From assembly GCF_003573695.1 (NCBI RefSeq), contig NC_039361.1:35467702-35531701 (forward strand): a stretch of DNA of 64,000 bases, read 5' to 3'. Shown here piece by piece: positions 44,186 to 56,002 of this stretch (positions within the stretch are counted from its first letter, which is position 1; every line of letters starts with the position of its first letter). A program made the translations under genes and the position numbers. The notes beneath the pieces were generated by a model. The model saw only the letters and a list, made by a program, of their open reading frames with translations. It ran no database searches and was not told where the DNA came from. The stretch is from Papaver somniferum (lineage: Eukaryota > Streptophyta > Magnoliopsida > Ranunculales > Papaveraceae).

Positions 44186-45527
44186 CTATTGTCCTTTGAT
44201 TGCTTTTGGAGGGACGCACGCTATGTCGAATTCTGACATTTGAAGTAGCCATTTTGCTGGTCTCCCGATCAAAGCATGTTTCGACAGTAAAAACTTTATG
44301 GGATCAGCTTTGGCCACCAGCACGACCCTGTTTGATAGTAGATAATGTCTGAACCTCTGAATTGCAAGAACCAATGCTAGACACGCCCTTTCAGCCTTTG
44401 GATATCGGAGTTGAGCATCCCTCATTGTGCGACTAAAGTAGTAGATTGGACGTTCGATGCCTTCTTCATCCTCTTGGGCGAGGAGTGCTCCAATAGCGAC
44501 GTCGTTGGAGGTTGTGTAAAGTATCAACAGTCGTCCTTGCACTGGAGATTTCATGACAGCAGGTGATAGAAATATTTGCTGTATTTTCTGAAATGCTTCT
44601 TGTTGAACGGTTGTCCATGCAAAATTTGCTCCTTTCTTCAGCAAAGGAGTGAATGAAGCAATGAGTTGAGCCAATCCGGGGATGAAACGCCGAATGTAAT
44701 TTACCTTGCCCATGAAACTGTAGAGTTCCTTCACAGTTCGTGGAGGAGGCATGGTAGTGATGGCTTTCGTTTTGTTTGGATCAACCTTGATTCCTTTTGC
44801 AGTGACTAGGAATCCAAGAAACTTTCCAGAAGAAACGCCGAAAGTACACTTCAGGGGATTCATTTTTAGTTTGTATTCTCTGCACCTCTCGAAGACTTGT
44901 CTCAGAATGTCCAAGTGGGACGCTCGAGTCTTTGATTTCACTACCACATCATTAACGTAGTCTTCTACTTGCTTGTGCATCATGTCATGTAATATTGCGG
45001 TCATGGCTCGCTGATAAGTGGCTACTGCATTCTTCAAACCGAAGGGAATTACTGTGTAGTGGAAATTTCCAATGGGAGTATGGAATGCAGTCTTGTTAGC
45101 GTCATGTTCATACATCTTGATTTGGTTGTATCCGATGTAACCGTCCATGAATGAAAACATGTCGTGACCACTGGTTGCGTCGACGAGTATATCAATGTTG
45201 GGTAAAGGAAAATCATCCTTTGGGAAACATTTATTCAGGTTCCTGAAATCTACACACCATCGGATTTGACTGTTCTTCTTCTTTATTGGGATAATGTTCG
45301 CCAGCCATGTTGGATGTTGAATGGGTTTGATGAATCCTGTTGTCAGTAGTTTCTGGATTTCTACCTTGATTTTCTCCTCAACTTCGTGTCTGAATTTCCT
45401 GGGCGGTAGCTTGACAGTTTGGAACCGGGAGTGATGTGGAGATGATGAGTGACAAACTTATCATCTAGGCCGGGCATCTCTTTGTACGTCCAGGCGAAGA
45501 TATCTTGATACTCTTTTAATAGGCTGA
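44186..45527 (-). pseudogene. Reverse transcriptase and RNase H of element B, active site altered
   Basis: The minus strand reads RT motifs in order: WCVDFRNLNK, FPLPNIDILVDATSG, FSFMDGYIGYNQI, FHTPIGNFHYTVIPFGLKNA, then YVNDVVVKS at 44948-44959, KCTFGVSSGKFLGFLV and, in the connecting/RNase H part, GALLAQEDEEG and RPIYYFSRTM. The last block of 324 codons (45160-44186) is uninterrupted. Upstream a frameshift near 45415 and another near 45530 separate it from the protease frame. The YVDD box carries Asn in place of the first Asp, which should abolish polymerase activity. The frame stops at TAG where relatives continue (KGQALADFL region). Confidence 0.85.
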
Positions 45528-45728
45528 TCAATCCTTCTCGTTCCTCAGATGAGAGAGCAAAGCTAAATAAAATCGTCTTTGGGTTTTCCTCTGTTCCAAT
45601 GTTGATAGTCTCAAGGTCGTCAATTGTGGAATCTGTACCATCTTGCAGTTGTCGTGGTGCATCTCGAATTTCTTCATCATGTGATTGCTCACTCTGGCAT
45701 GATTCTTCTGGGAGGGGAGACTTTTCAT
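45528..45728 (-). pseudogene. Linker between protease and reverse transcriptase of element B
   Basis: A 66-codon frame in a different register from both neighbours, rich in Lys, Gln and Thr, with LSTLEQRKTQ. It lies where Tat polyproteins have a variable linker. The frame moves near 45535 into sequence that reads LISLLKEYQDIFAW, the usual start of the RT region. Confidence 0.5.
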
Positions 45729-45747
45729 CGACCTCCCCTGTTAATTG

Positions 45748-46971
45748 CTAATCTTTTCGACGGAGATAAATGACTCTCCCATCAGCATCATAATCAGTAA
45801 TGAAATTTAACTTTTTGTGAGCCATACCTTGACCTTGACGACGCTTGAGCAGTGTGGTGGGTGATTTGACAAATTTAGCACCCGCTGATGATGGTTTGGC
45901 AGTGCTCTCAATTGATTTCCAACTTGGGAGTGGAACGCTGCAGATTTTTCTTGGAGGTTCGGGGATGATTTTTGGAGATTCCAGGAACTCAACATCATAA
46001 ACCGGAGCGTAAGGAGACACCGAAGCTGGGATGCGGATAATTTTGTTGTTGAACAAAGTCTTCATACATTGATGGTACGTTGAAGGAACGACCTTATTGT
46101 CATGAAGCCATGGTCTCCCGAGTATCATGTGATAATCTGGGTCTTTCTCGATCACATGAAACTTGACAGTGGATTGAATCGGCCCTACTTTCAGATCGAC
46201 ATAGACATACCCGTATGTGTGACTCTGGCTTCCTTCAAAACCCTTCATTAATATGGGATGATGAACGATCTTGCTTTGCGGAACTTTAGCCTCCTTGAGA
46301 GTCTTCATAGTAACAAGGTTTGTAGAAGCACTTGTATCTATGAGAACTCTCCTAAACTCGGAATCTTTGATAGAAGCAGTTACGAACAGAGCTCGATTAT
46401 ATCCTTCTTTTGCCATCCGGTCTTCCTCAGTGAAGGTGATGTTGTTGATTGAAAGTTCATATATCATGGACACTTGTTCAACCGCCTAAGATGACGGAAC
46501 TATTCGTGCGTCAGATGATATTTTGTTGAGTGCGGCAAACGTTTCGGTACGTTGATCTATAGAGAAATGCAGGAGTTCACATTGACTCTCGATCAAATGT
46601 GTGACCTCATGTTCTATCGGCTTTTCATAAGTGGTGAAGTTGTTGGCTTGAAGGCTAGCTTCAGTGGTGTCAAGAGATGAGCATTCCACCACTTGAGCTC
46701 CTAAAATTCTTGTCAGGTCCACCATGCGGTTGAACAAATTATCAATTGCTCATTTCAATCGGTTTATGTTCCTTTCCAAAATCTCTTGCCTTCGTGCCAG
46801 TTCGGCCAGTGACGAAATTTCTCCGTCAAATGCATCAACAGATGAAAAAGGAGTAGTAAAGTACGGATGACGAATATTACCAGAATCATTCGGATGATCC
46901 AGAGAAGCGTCACCATTTGAAAGACTCTGACTGGAGTTTTGAGAAACTGTATTAGATCTAAGACCAACCAT
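45748..46971 (-). pseudogene. Short Gag-protease of element B, capsid not visible, two stops
   Basis: A single minus-strand frame of 408 codons starts at ATG 46971, 38 bases from the primer site, and is interrupted by TGA (46750-46752) and a TAG just before 46486. The first ~70 residues end in a helical LARRQEILERNINRL; the next ~85 read NRMVDLTRILGAQVVE and a charged helix. Directly after this comes the protease region, with VLIDTSASTNLV and the closing MILGRPWLHD. About 190 residues precede the protease, too few for the capsid and knuckle of a Tat Gag (usually several hundred), and no such motif is seen. The catalytic motif reads Asp-Thr-Ser instead of Asp-Thr/Ser-Gly. This looks like an internally deleted Gag. 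Confidence 0.72.
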
Positions 46972-47008
46972 CTTTGTGAGAATAAGAGATTGAAACCGGG
47001 AGATTAAT

Positions 47009-47026
47009 CTCCCACTGTGGTCGCCA
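47009..47026 (-). other. Primer binding site of element B (tRNA-Arg)
   Basis: The minus strand reads TGGCGACCACAGTGGGAG, three bases inside the LTR. As I recall plant tRNA-Arg (TCG), its 3' end is complementary over all 18 positions. Confidence 0.85.
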
Positions 47027-47029
47027 ATC

Positions 47030-50000
47030 TGTAGATGGGGAAAAACGAGTCACTGGTTTTTTAGGGAAGTGGAGAGACGAGCGTGTTGTCGAGACTCCTC
47101 AACCGAGCAGACTGTTTAACCTCACACAGATGCACTGCAAAGGGAGTGCTTAGATTCGAGAGATCAATTTGTAGGACTCCGGCCTAAACCAAGTCAATGG
47201 TCGTTCCAGAGTCAATCAGGTCGCAAAGAGGGCGATGGGTTGGTCTGTAGAAGGGAAGTTGAGAATTGTGTGGGATCAATGATGGTCAAGGATTGTGGAT
47301 GTGTTGAAGGTTTCTGCAATAATTGGTGAATTCGAATAAGTTCTGGTAGATTGATGAATTCTTGAGAGTAGTTACTCGAGAAATTCTGTATGAACGATTA
47401 CGGATGATGTAATTCTTATTCTTCAATCATGGATTTAGAGACTTATTTATATTGTCAGAGTAGTGAACACATTGATCTCTGTAAGTGTGACGGTTTCTTG
47501 AATGAAAGAGTGGAAAAGTGGGAGATCGTGGTAAAGTCAGTTCCATGTCGTGTGGAGACTTGACTGATCGTGCACCCACTACTTTGCTAACTCCTTCAAC
47601 CGTTTGCACGACTTACGCACATTTCTCGTCGTGGATGAATCCACTTGCTGTAGACCGTCATATCAAAACCCTAAGTGATATCCCCTCATTTGTGACGTGA
47701 TTGATGTCTCACAAATCGTGGAGTCTGCAAGGCAGACATGTTTTAATTAGTCAGTTATTGACTGATTAGAGAGTGAGTCTAAGTTTTGTTGAATCGAGCA
47801 TGATTGACGAATGCTCAGTGATTCATGAGTATTTATGTTTCTCATCTGAGCAAATATTGTAAATTCGACGAGTTGTTGAATATTGATGAATTACTGAATA
47901 TACATGGATTATTCGAGCAACTGAGCAAGTATTGCTCGATTTGACGAATTACTGATAAATTACTGAATATTGATAGTTGGATCAATATTCGAGCAACTGA
48001 GCAAGTATTGCTCAATTCGACGAATTATTTATTGGTGACGTGACCCAATAAAATATTAATTAAAAATATTGGTAGATTACCGAATATTATATAATTAATT
48101 TAGATGCTGATCGCTGGATCAACATAAATTTATTAGTGTTTGAACTTGCTCAAAAATGATGATTTCATGGAGCGTTTGTTCGAAACCCTAATTTTCGATC
48201 AATCCTTCATCAATTTGACGAATTGCTGAAAATTGGTCGAAGAGGGACCGACCACATGGGATGATGGACGACCATGTGGTTCCCGAATTCTAGAGTGAGC
48301 GTGCACAAGGGTCTTGAGTCAACCAGTTGGTAAAAGAATGATGATCAAATGTCGATTTCATCATTTACTGAAATATTGCTGGGTTCAGCATTTGGTGATA
48401 AAACCTAGGTATGAAAGATGGGGACCGACCAAGATAGCATAGACCGGCTCTTTGTGGTCGCGGGACCAGTTGTTGGCTGTTTGAGCAATCCCCAGGTTGG
48501 TTGGACAAGGTTTGGGCCCAATATGAGCAATTGAGCAAATTAGGTCAGAATTACGAAAACATGTGGGACCGGCTTTGTGCAAGCCCTAGGGATGACTCTG
48601 GTCGGTCATGAAGGCATGCACGTGTTGTCGTGGTGTCCATGTCTCCGTACTGAGAGTTTCAGCATTTTCTGATGTGCGTTCGAGTAACATGTGAATTTTC
48701 AGAAGAGTTTCATCTTGACTGAAATTATTGATTTTTGTTGGAATGAGCATGCACGCTCAATTGATCAACATTTTGTAAATATTAAAATAAGAGTATTTTA
48801 ACATTTAAAATTGTCGTGAGAGGCTAGCCGGTCATGTGACCATGTTGTCTTTTAGTTTTTCATGATTCGAGCAAAATTGGAGAAAATATGAAGGAATCGT
48901 GAATTTTGCTCAAACCAAGGAGTTTCATGAATTGAGGAAAATAATAATTATAAAAGACTAGGGATTGCAAGGTGTGGGGCCGGCCACGACTAGGCCATGG
49001 CCGGTCGGCTATGTTGTCCGGTCCCGCACGCCTTTACCTAATTTTATATTATTATTTTTTTATGAAAACGTGATATTATGGAGAATCCATGAGTTTTCGT
49101 TGAAACAGAGAAGTTTCATGAGTTTAGGGAATAATAATTATAAAAAACTAGGGATTGTGAGGTGTGGACCGGCCACGGCTTGGGCATGGCCGGTCGGCTA
49201 GGTTGCCCGATCCCGCACACCTTTCCCTATTTTATAATATTATTTTTTACGAATCCATGAAGTTATGGAGAATTCATGAGTTTTGCTCAAACAAGGAAAG
49301 TTGCAAAAATCAAGGAGTTTTCATGAGTTCATGAAAATAACAAAATAGGGAAAAATAATGGAAGAGACATGGGACCGGCCACGACCAGGGCACGGTCGGC
49401 CAGACGGTGGGCCCGGCCTCTGGGCGCCTTTTATTATTTTATTATTATTTTTTGTTTTTTCTCCTTTTTTGCGTAGGATTCCTCATCTGTACATATTTTT
49501 GAATGCTCGTTTGTGCATCCGGGTGCTCAGTCGTGCATCATTGTCGAGTACACTTGCACCATTTTTTTGGGGCTTACTCGGTGATGAACCAGATTCCCGA
49601 TTGTTGAGTATTTATTACTAATTTATGAAATTCAGTGGAGAATGATTCATGAAACATAGTAATAAAAGTGAGTAGTTGTTTATTATCAATCCATAGGATC
49701 AGCCGGGTATTCAACCATGAATTCAGAATAATAGACTCGAATATTACCATTCTATGGGATCGTGGATTCGACCATAGAATCGGAGTAATTAAATATTACC
49801 ATTTCATGAGACCAGCCGTGGATTCGATCATGAAATCGGAATAATGAGATGATACAATTGTTTATTGCCATTCCATGGGATCAGGCCGTCGATTCGACCA
49901 TGGAATAGGAGCAATAATAGATCATTCTGGGAATTCAGTGGTAAATGTCACAGCAAAATTAATCTATTACAGAAGGGATATTAGCCAGTTAAAGCGTCAT

Positions 50001-50478
50001 ACCCATTCCGAAAGTGTATAGCCAGAAGACAGCGAGTTGCCGAAGTCCTGAAGACATTGTTGCTCTCAATCTACGGAGAACCTCCTGGATCTATACACGG
50101 TCGCTCTACATAGTCAGGGAACAGTGAGTGTCACCGACGTCCTGAAGGCGTTGTTGCTCTCAATCTACGGAGAACAACCCAATTGTTCTTCTATGTAGAG
50201 GCGAGTCTCTCTCATGTAGTCAGGGAAAAGTGAGTGTCACCGACGTCCTGAAGGCGTTGTTGCTCTCAATCTTACGGAGAACCGCCCAATTACGTTATTC
50301 TACATAGAGGGCATGATAAAATGCGTGGCACTGAACGCTCAGCTAGTGGAGGCCTTTCAGGAAACATATTCATCATGGATTCGTAAAATATGAATTGTCA
50401 CATGCCTGAAGCAAACTCAGAAACATGTAGTATCATGATTTTACGGTTTTGTCCTTTGTTGAAAATCCACCATCAACA
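47030..50478 (-). repeat. 5' LTR of element B (3449 bp)
   Basis: It begins TGTAGATGGG and ends ACCATCAACA. It repeats 9868-13414 with many small substitutions and two fewer palindromic units. It also contains the 190-bp GC-rich units (48900-49430) and the 100-bp units (50020-50310). Confidence 0.93.
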
Positions 50479-50483
50479 AGCAC
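50479..50483. repeat. Target site duplication of element B, right copy
   Basis: AGCAC, identical to 9863-9867. Confidence 0.9.
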
Positions 50484-51358
50484 ATATTCCAATTATTCCC
50501 TATATTAACATCTTGAACTTTCCTTAATAGAAAATCATGTTCCGAGATTCGAAAAACCCTAAAGTATATGTAAAAACATAAATAAAAGATTTGCTATTGG
50601 GACTGGTCCTGCAAGAGATTCGCAATAGGGATTGGTCTTGTTATATATCCCCAAGCCGTCGATCCCCAATAAAAAACGGACCTCCACTCCCATTATTCCT
50701 TTCAACTACGAAAGAAGTTTCGCAAGTCTACTTCCTTAAACTCATGTAGTTTAACATAGTTTTATAGGTATGGAATCAATCCTAAGACATTACACAAGCT
50801 AGTAACAAGTTACAAAGATGGTTTCTATGTTGAGATTACAAAGTGCAAAAGATAAGTGTTGCATATTCTTCCGTAACACTTTGATCATAGCAATATTATC
50901 AAGTCTCTAATACTAGAGTTTCATATATATAACTTCCCATGTTATTTTTTCACTTTTAACGACTTAAAAGTAACATAGATAAAAACGGAAACAAGCCAAA
51001 TCTTGCATTACTAACCTTTAGCAGAAGGATGATGTGTTCGTTGATGTTGATACGCATTCAGATTCTCCAGGTATTCAAAGTAATATATACTTGTATGCCT
51101 CAAAATTTATAGACTTCCTAGTCTTTCCTAACGAATTTGACTCTAGTAATCAAAAATATGAGAACCAACCTTGACATACCAACGCTTGGTGGGTTCAACC
51201 GCAATGCTCTAACAGAAACCCAGTCACGTCCACCTGTTTACATACACATTTCACTGACCAAATGTACTTGAAATCTTCATTTTTTAAATAGTTGCCGAAA
51301 TCATAGGAATCATTTTACCTATGTTACAAACACTGTGCAGGTTCACCGAGAGGAACTC
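50484..51358. other. Unassigned sequence between elements B and F
   Basis: The right half of the target in which B inserted. AT-rich, no credible open frame. A local repeat of GATTCGCAATAGGGATTGGTC and TTGCTATTGGGACTGGTC occurs at 50590-50640. I see no gene or RNA in it. Confidence 0.5.
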
Positions 51359-53751
51359 TGTTAGAGCACTGCTCGGTCGAACTCGCAAGCGTTGCTATCT
51401 CAAGCTTGTTTATCAATGTTAGTGATCAAAATTATAAGTCTTTATTTCTAGTCTACTTATAGTGATGTCTCGGACTAGGATAGATTATGTAGTTGAGCAT
51501 TAGAATTCACGTCGTTCATCAATTGAAGACGAAGAGCTACTAAGGAGAGCTTGTGGAACTTCATAAACAAAAGATATGTGGAGACTAAAACTCATCTATC
51601 ACTTAGAAAGTCTATTTCTACTCTATCTCCTATATAATATTGAGAAAAAAGTCGATTTACTATATAGTATTCGGTTATGCACATTTGAGATTTCGAGATG
51701 AGTTTAACTCAGCTTTTGCTTCAACCAAGTTCATCTTATATTCTTGACGAAAGTCAAAAGATGATCATGTGAAAATCGCCGAGTAAAATCTTACATGGTT
51801 TGTGTGACACAATCATTTGGTGTAGACTTGGAATGTTTCGTTATGATTATTTCAATAACTTGAAAATTGCTTTGATGCTAATAGTGTGTGAAAACGGTAA
51901 TTTTTATCCTATAAGAAAGTTTCAATGATTGAAATATAGTTTAAAACACTTAACAATCATGGATCGTGAACATAGTATGCATACCCGTATGCATCCCTGT
52001 TAGTTGTGGAATTCCGAGTACTTAAGTACCATACCCGTACGCGAACTGGTGAAGGGTTTGGGTCCGGGATTTTCTGCTGTGTTTGGAATTATGCGTACCC
52101 GTTTGCATACTGGCGAGCCCAAACTCAGATCGACTACTTAAGTATGCGTACCCGTTTGCATACTTGAGTGGTTAAAGTTCTAAAATCGGTTTGTTCATGA
52201 ACTAATACATTTATATATTAAGGAATGCATTCTTTGCAAACTGTGGCTATAATGTTCATGAATTGATTCGAGTGAATCAAACCGACTTTGCTTCAATTGT
52301 GTTCTTGTATAATTCTATGAGAATATAGCAATTGAACAACTCTTTAACTAGTTTCATTTGAGTCATTTGAACTAGTTATGGTTAAGATGAATAAGGTTGA
52401 TATGAGAATGTTCATATAGCTAACCTCGGTTAACTACTGTTGAGCCAACCTAGTGTACATGTTTGGGTACGGTTACTCAAACCTAAATTAAGGTACATTT
52501 CATTTGTGTATAACAAGCTAAGTTCGATCTAACGGTTGAAAGATATTAGCTTGAGTCTAATCAGTTTTTCATCCAACGGTGAATATTGAATGCTTTGTTA
52601 CCGAGGTAACTTATATTGAGAACATTGATTTGAAAATTATATAAGGGAGAACTCTAGCAACTGGGAAACCTAATCCCCACACCTTTTGTGTGATACTAGT
52701 TGCGACTAGAGTCGATTCTCCTTTAACCTTAGGTTTTTCACGAAACCCTGTAGGTTAACAACTTGAAGACTTCATTGGGATTGTGAAGCCATACCCAACT
52801 ATTTTCTCTGTAGTTGCGTGTTCTGATCATACTTCTACTATCATGATTGAGTATTATCTTTTCTAAGATTTGGTTGAGATTTATCTCTGATAGGTAAGAT
52901 TAAAAGTAGTCACAAACATCTTCGTCTCATCATTTGTGATTCCACAATATCTTGTTTCGCTACTATACTATTAAGATTATTGTGAGGTGATTGATAATAC
53001 TAGGCTCTTCTTCGGGAATATAATTCTGGTTTATCAATTGGTTCATGTGCACCTTGATTTATCAAAAGACGGAATAAAACTCGTAGGTATTTCTGTGGGA
53101 CACAGATTTATCTATTCCAATAGACTTTTCTGTGTGAGACAGATTTTTTCATCAAGTCTTCGACTTTGGGTCGTAGCAACTCTTGGTTGTGGGTGAGATC
53201 AGCTAAGGGAATCAAGTGCGTAGATTCCTGCTTGGGTTCAGAGACGTAAAGAGCGCAACTGTACCTTGATCAATATGAGATTGATTAGGGATCAACTTCA
53301 TTCTAGTCTGAAGTTCATTGGTAGTAGCTAGTGTTTGTAGCGGCTTAATACAATGTGGTGTTCAAAGCTGGACTAGGTCCCGAGGTTTTTCTGCATTTGC
53401 GGTTTTCCTCGTTAAAAAAATTCTGGTGTTTGTGTTATTTCTTTTCCGCATTATATTTTGTTATATAATATAAATATCACAGATTGTGCGTTAAGATCAA
53501 TCAATTAGATAATCCAACCTTTGGTTGTTGATATAATTGATTGACACTTGAACATTGGTCTTTGGTATTGTTCAAGTTATTTCTCTTATTCAATCGGGCT
53601 CGCAAATTCCTATTTGATGATTGCAGATTGAATTGAGAAATTGAGATATAAACTCTTTGATATACTTTTCTCTAGATTGAGTCTGACTGTCTAGTTGATT
53701 CTCTTGAAAGTATATTGGAGTTTGTCTATTCAGATTGCCAAACGAAATATT
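51359..53751 (+). repeat. 5' LTR of element F, right end deleted
   Basis: It aligns with the LTRs of D and G from TGTTAGAGCA to AAATATTGGGT, then jumps to TTGGCAAACAC, skipping the CCCCCGCTTTTTCA end and the tRNA-Met site. In its middle the TCCGCGAAC repeats of the relatives are replaced by a block of TATGCATACCCGTATGC and TATGCGTACCCGTTTGC repeats (51970-52170). Confidence 0.8.
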
Positions 53752-53807
53752 GGGTTTGGCAAACACATTTACGACCTCATAAGTCTGTGTTTGCAGAAAT
53801 ATCTCTA

Positions 53808-55229
53808 TGGACGATAATATCTCCGACAACGCATCACCAGTTCAGAAACATTCTAACCTGGTCCAAAGTCTTGTTTTTCCTGAGAAATCTCTCATGTCTT
53901 CTCCATCATCTTAAACTGTGTATAACTGGGAAGCACGCCTAGATGACCAGTTGGATGAACTTTCTGATGAAAGTGATTCAAAAGAGGGAAAAGATGTTGA
54001 TGAGGAAGTCTCACAGTACATCAAGCTTTTCGATAATCTCCTAAAGAAAGAAAAATCAACATCTTGCTTGGCTGAATTTCTGACTCCTCTCTGTCTTGAA
54101 AACAGGAAAATAAGAAAACTCTTTAAGGGATATGATTGTGGTTATAGTTTGCTGCAATATATTCTTAAAGACCGTGAATAAGATATATGTTCAAAGAATT
54201 CTAAATGTGATGAACTTCGTCAAAATCTCTTTGTATTGAAAGAAAGACTTGCAGAAACCGATGCAAGGTATGACTCTCAACAAAATTGTTTAAATGACAG
54301 AGAAAAAGTTTTTCTCACCCGAGAGAAACAATTGGAGACTTATCTTAGTGTTGCTCTTGAGAAGGTTAAATCTTTGGAAGAGAATTTGAAAAAATTCAAT
54401 TCTATCTCTACAAAATTGTCTTCTATGCTAGGAGCATGTAAAGATCATCGTGATACACGTGGTCTGGGCTATAAAGGTATAAATGCTCCAAGTACTGGTA
54501 AGATCAATTTTATTCTTCCTAATAATCTTCTTCAAGCTGAAAATTCACCGGCAGTAAAAGTGAAAAACTCTCTCCAGCAGCAGATATCTCTAGAAACCAA
54601 GAATTTCATCCCTCTAAGACTGGTCAGTTGAGAACCGTTAAAAATATTCCTGTCAACTGCTATTATTGCGGAAAGAAATGTCACATTAAAATAAGATGTC
54701 ATCTTCGTTTACGGAATGAAAAACTTCATAACATTCTTATCTGGATGTCTAAAGAAGTAATCAAACCCCCTTCTTAGTGTACTATTAGAAATTCATCTCA
54801 TAATCATGAAAAGTGTTGTGATGGGCCAATTCCTGATTATGAATATAACACAACTTTCACTTACAACTGTAAAAAGAACTATGTTATATGGATGACTAAT
54901 AACTCTGAAAATTCTGTAAAGAAAAAAGGTTTCGAAGGAAGAAGAAAACTTCAAACTCTTCCCTTTTCTTCAAATATGATCTTGCTCCTAAAATAAGTGT
55001 TCCTGATTATATTCACATCAATAATCGTGTTTCGGAACTCAAGACCAGTATCAACAGTCTCAAGCACAAGATCAAGAAGGCGAGAAAAGCAGATGGTTCA
55101 GGTAACTCATGCCCTTCTCTTGTTAATTCTTTTGAAGTTTCACATAAGGCTTATGTTTTATGTCAAGAGGGTGAAAAGGGAAGTATCAATACCCCTGATG
55201 AGATTCATGTTCATCACATTACAACTTGA
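53808..55229 (+). pseudogene. Gag-type protein of element F, broken homologue of the D protein
   Basis: ATG at 53808 (MDDNISDNASPVQK) opens a frame interrupted by TAA at 53913 and TAA at 54179, then shifted by one base near 54615 and broken again by TAG at about 54776. It aligns with the D protein along its length: acidic DDQLDELSDESDSKEG, coiled coil with ERLAETDARYDSQQ, RGLGYKGINAPS, a knuckle CYYCGKKCHIKIRC (glycine before His replaced by Cys) and the end HVHHITT. It provides the ATG that D has lost. Not functional. Confidence 0.7.
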
Positions 55230-55723
55230 CCATTTCCTTGCATGTATCCTCTGTAAGACCATGAGATGATACACATAACTCACAAGAAGATGTTTCTTTC
55301 TTGACAAATGCTCCGTGTTATATGGTTTTTGTTTTATCCTGATCCTACTTTCTGAGCCATGCTCCGGACAGTTGTTGTGATTTTTCCGTCTGATGCTCTG
55401 TTTAAATCTTTAGATTGATCTTCCTCTATGACAGTTGATTTCCAAATTTGTGTTGCACTCTTTGTGAGCCAAAGTTTCATGTCATGTGTTCAGAACTTTT
55501 TTTTGTTTTGACAAAACATGTTCCTAATTGTTGCTCCTCTGGTTCCTTGGTTGTTGATTTTTGGGTCATAACCATGAACTTTGTGCACCCGACCCGTTAC
55601 CGAACGGTTACAAGTAACCCTAGGGTTTTCTTGTGAAAATCACTTAAATATATATCAAGGAATTCTTTTGATATATACTTGCTCGGTAACGTCAAGACCT
55701 CTCTTGGATTTTTGGTGTGCACA
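55230..55723 (+). other. Non-coding spacer of element F
   Basis: No supported gene. A short inverted repeat TATATCAAGG...TTTTGATATA lies at 55650-55676, just before the small ORF at 55724, and ACCGAACGGTTAC at 55600-55612 is partly self-complementary. Confidence 0.45.
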
Positions 55724-56002
55724 ATGGAAGGATGCAATAAGGAAGACAAGTTTGATGATGCCAAAGTTTTTGAACTTCACGAAGAACCCATCTCTATAGT
55801 TTGCTTTCAAGCAATTGATCATGAAAAGGATCTTCCAGTTCAAATGTCTCTTCAATTGGTTGGAAATCTTCTTCAAGATTTTGAGGTCGTTTGTGAACAA
55901 CTTGAAATTGCATCAAAGAACTTTGCGTTTCTGAAAAATGAGTTAAAGAAAGTATCTGATGAACTAGCCCTTGTCCGTTCTTTGGTTGTTGATCGTGTCT
56001 AA
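55724..56002 (+). CDS. Small downstream ORF of element F, coiled-coil protein
   Basis: ATG 55724 to TAA 56002, 92 residues. It starts MEGCNKEDKFDDAKVFEL and becomes a regular heptad-like helix from about residue 40 (LVGNLLQDFEVVCEQLE, FLKNELKKVSDELALVR). Element G has an ORF of similar size and character at the corresponding place (60341-60727), although the sequences are not obviously alike. No known domain is seen. It could be an accessory protein or the remains of a longer gene interrupted by element G. Confidence 0.45.
   Translation: MEGCNKEDKFDDAKVFELHEEPISIVCFQAIDHEKDLPVQMSLQLVGNLLQDFEVVCEQLEIASKNFAFLKNELKKVSDELALVRSLVVDRV

Larger units (their letters stand above)
9868..50478 (-). mobile_element. 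Element B: Tat-type Ty3/Gypsy retrotransposon, complete but with three nested insertions
   Basis: LTRs at 9868-13414 and 47030-50478 are bordered by a perfect 5-bp duplication AGCAC. On the minus strand the order is 5' LTR, tRNA-Arg primer site, Gag start, protease, RT/RNase H, archaeal-type RNase H, integrase, polypurine tract, 3' LTR. The second RNase H is the mark of the Tat lineage. Two plus-strand genes occupy the space between pol and the 3' LTR. Inside lie element C (in an exon of an antisense gene), element D (in its intron) and element E (in the integrase). Removing these (7172+5, 8781+5 and 9027+5 bases) leaves about 15.6 kb, a normal size for Tat/Ogre elements. Stops, frameshifts and active-site changes mean it cannot be autonomous. 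Confidence 0.93.
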
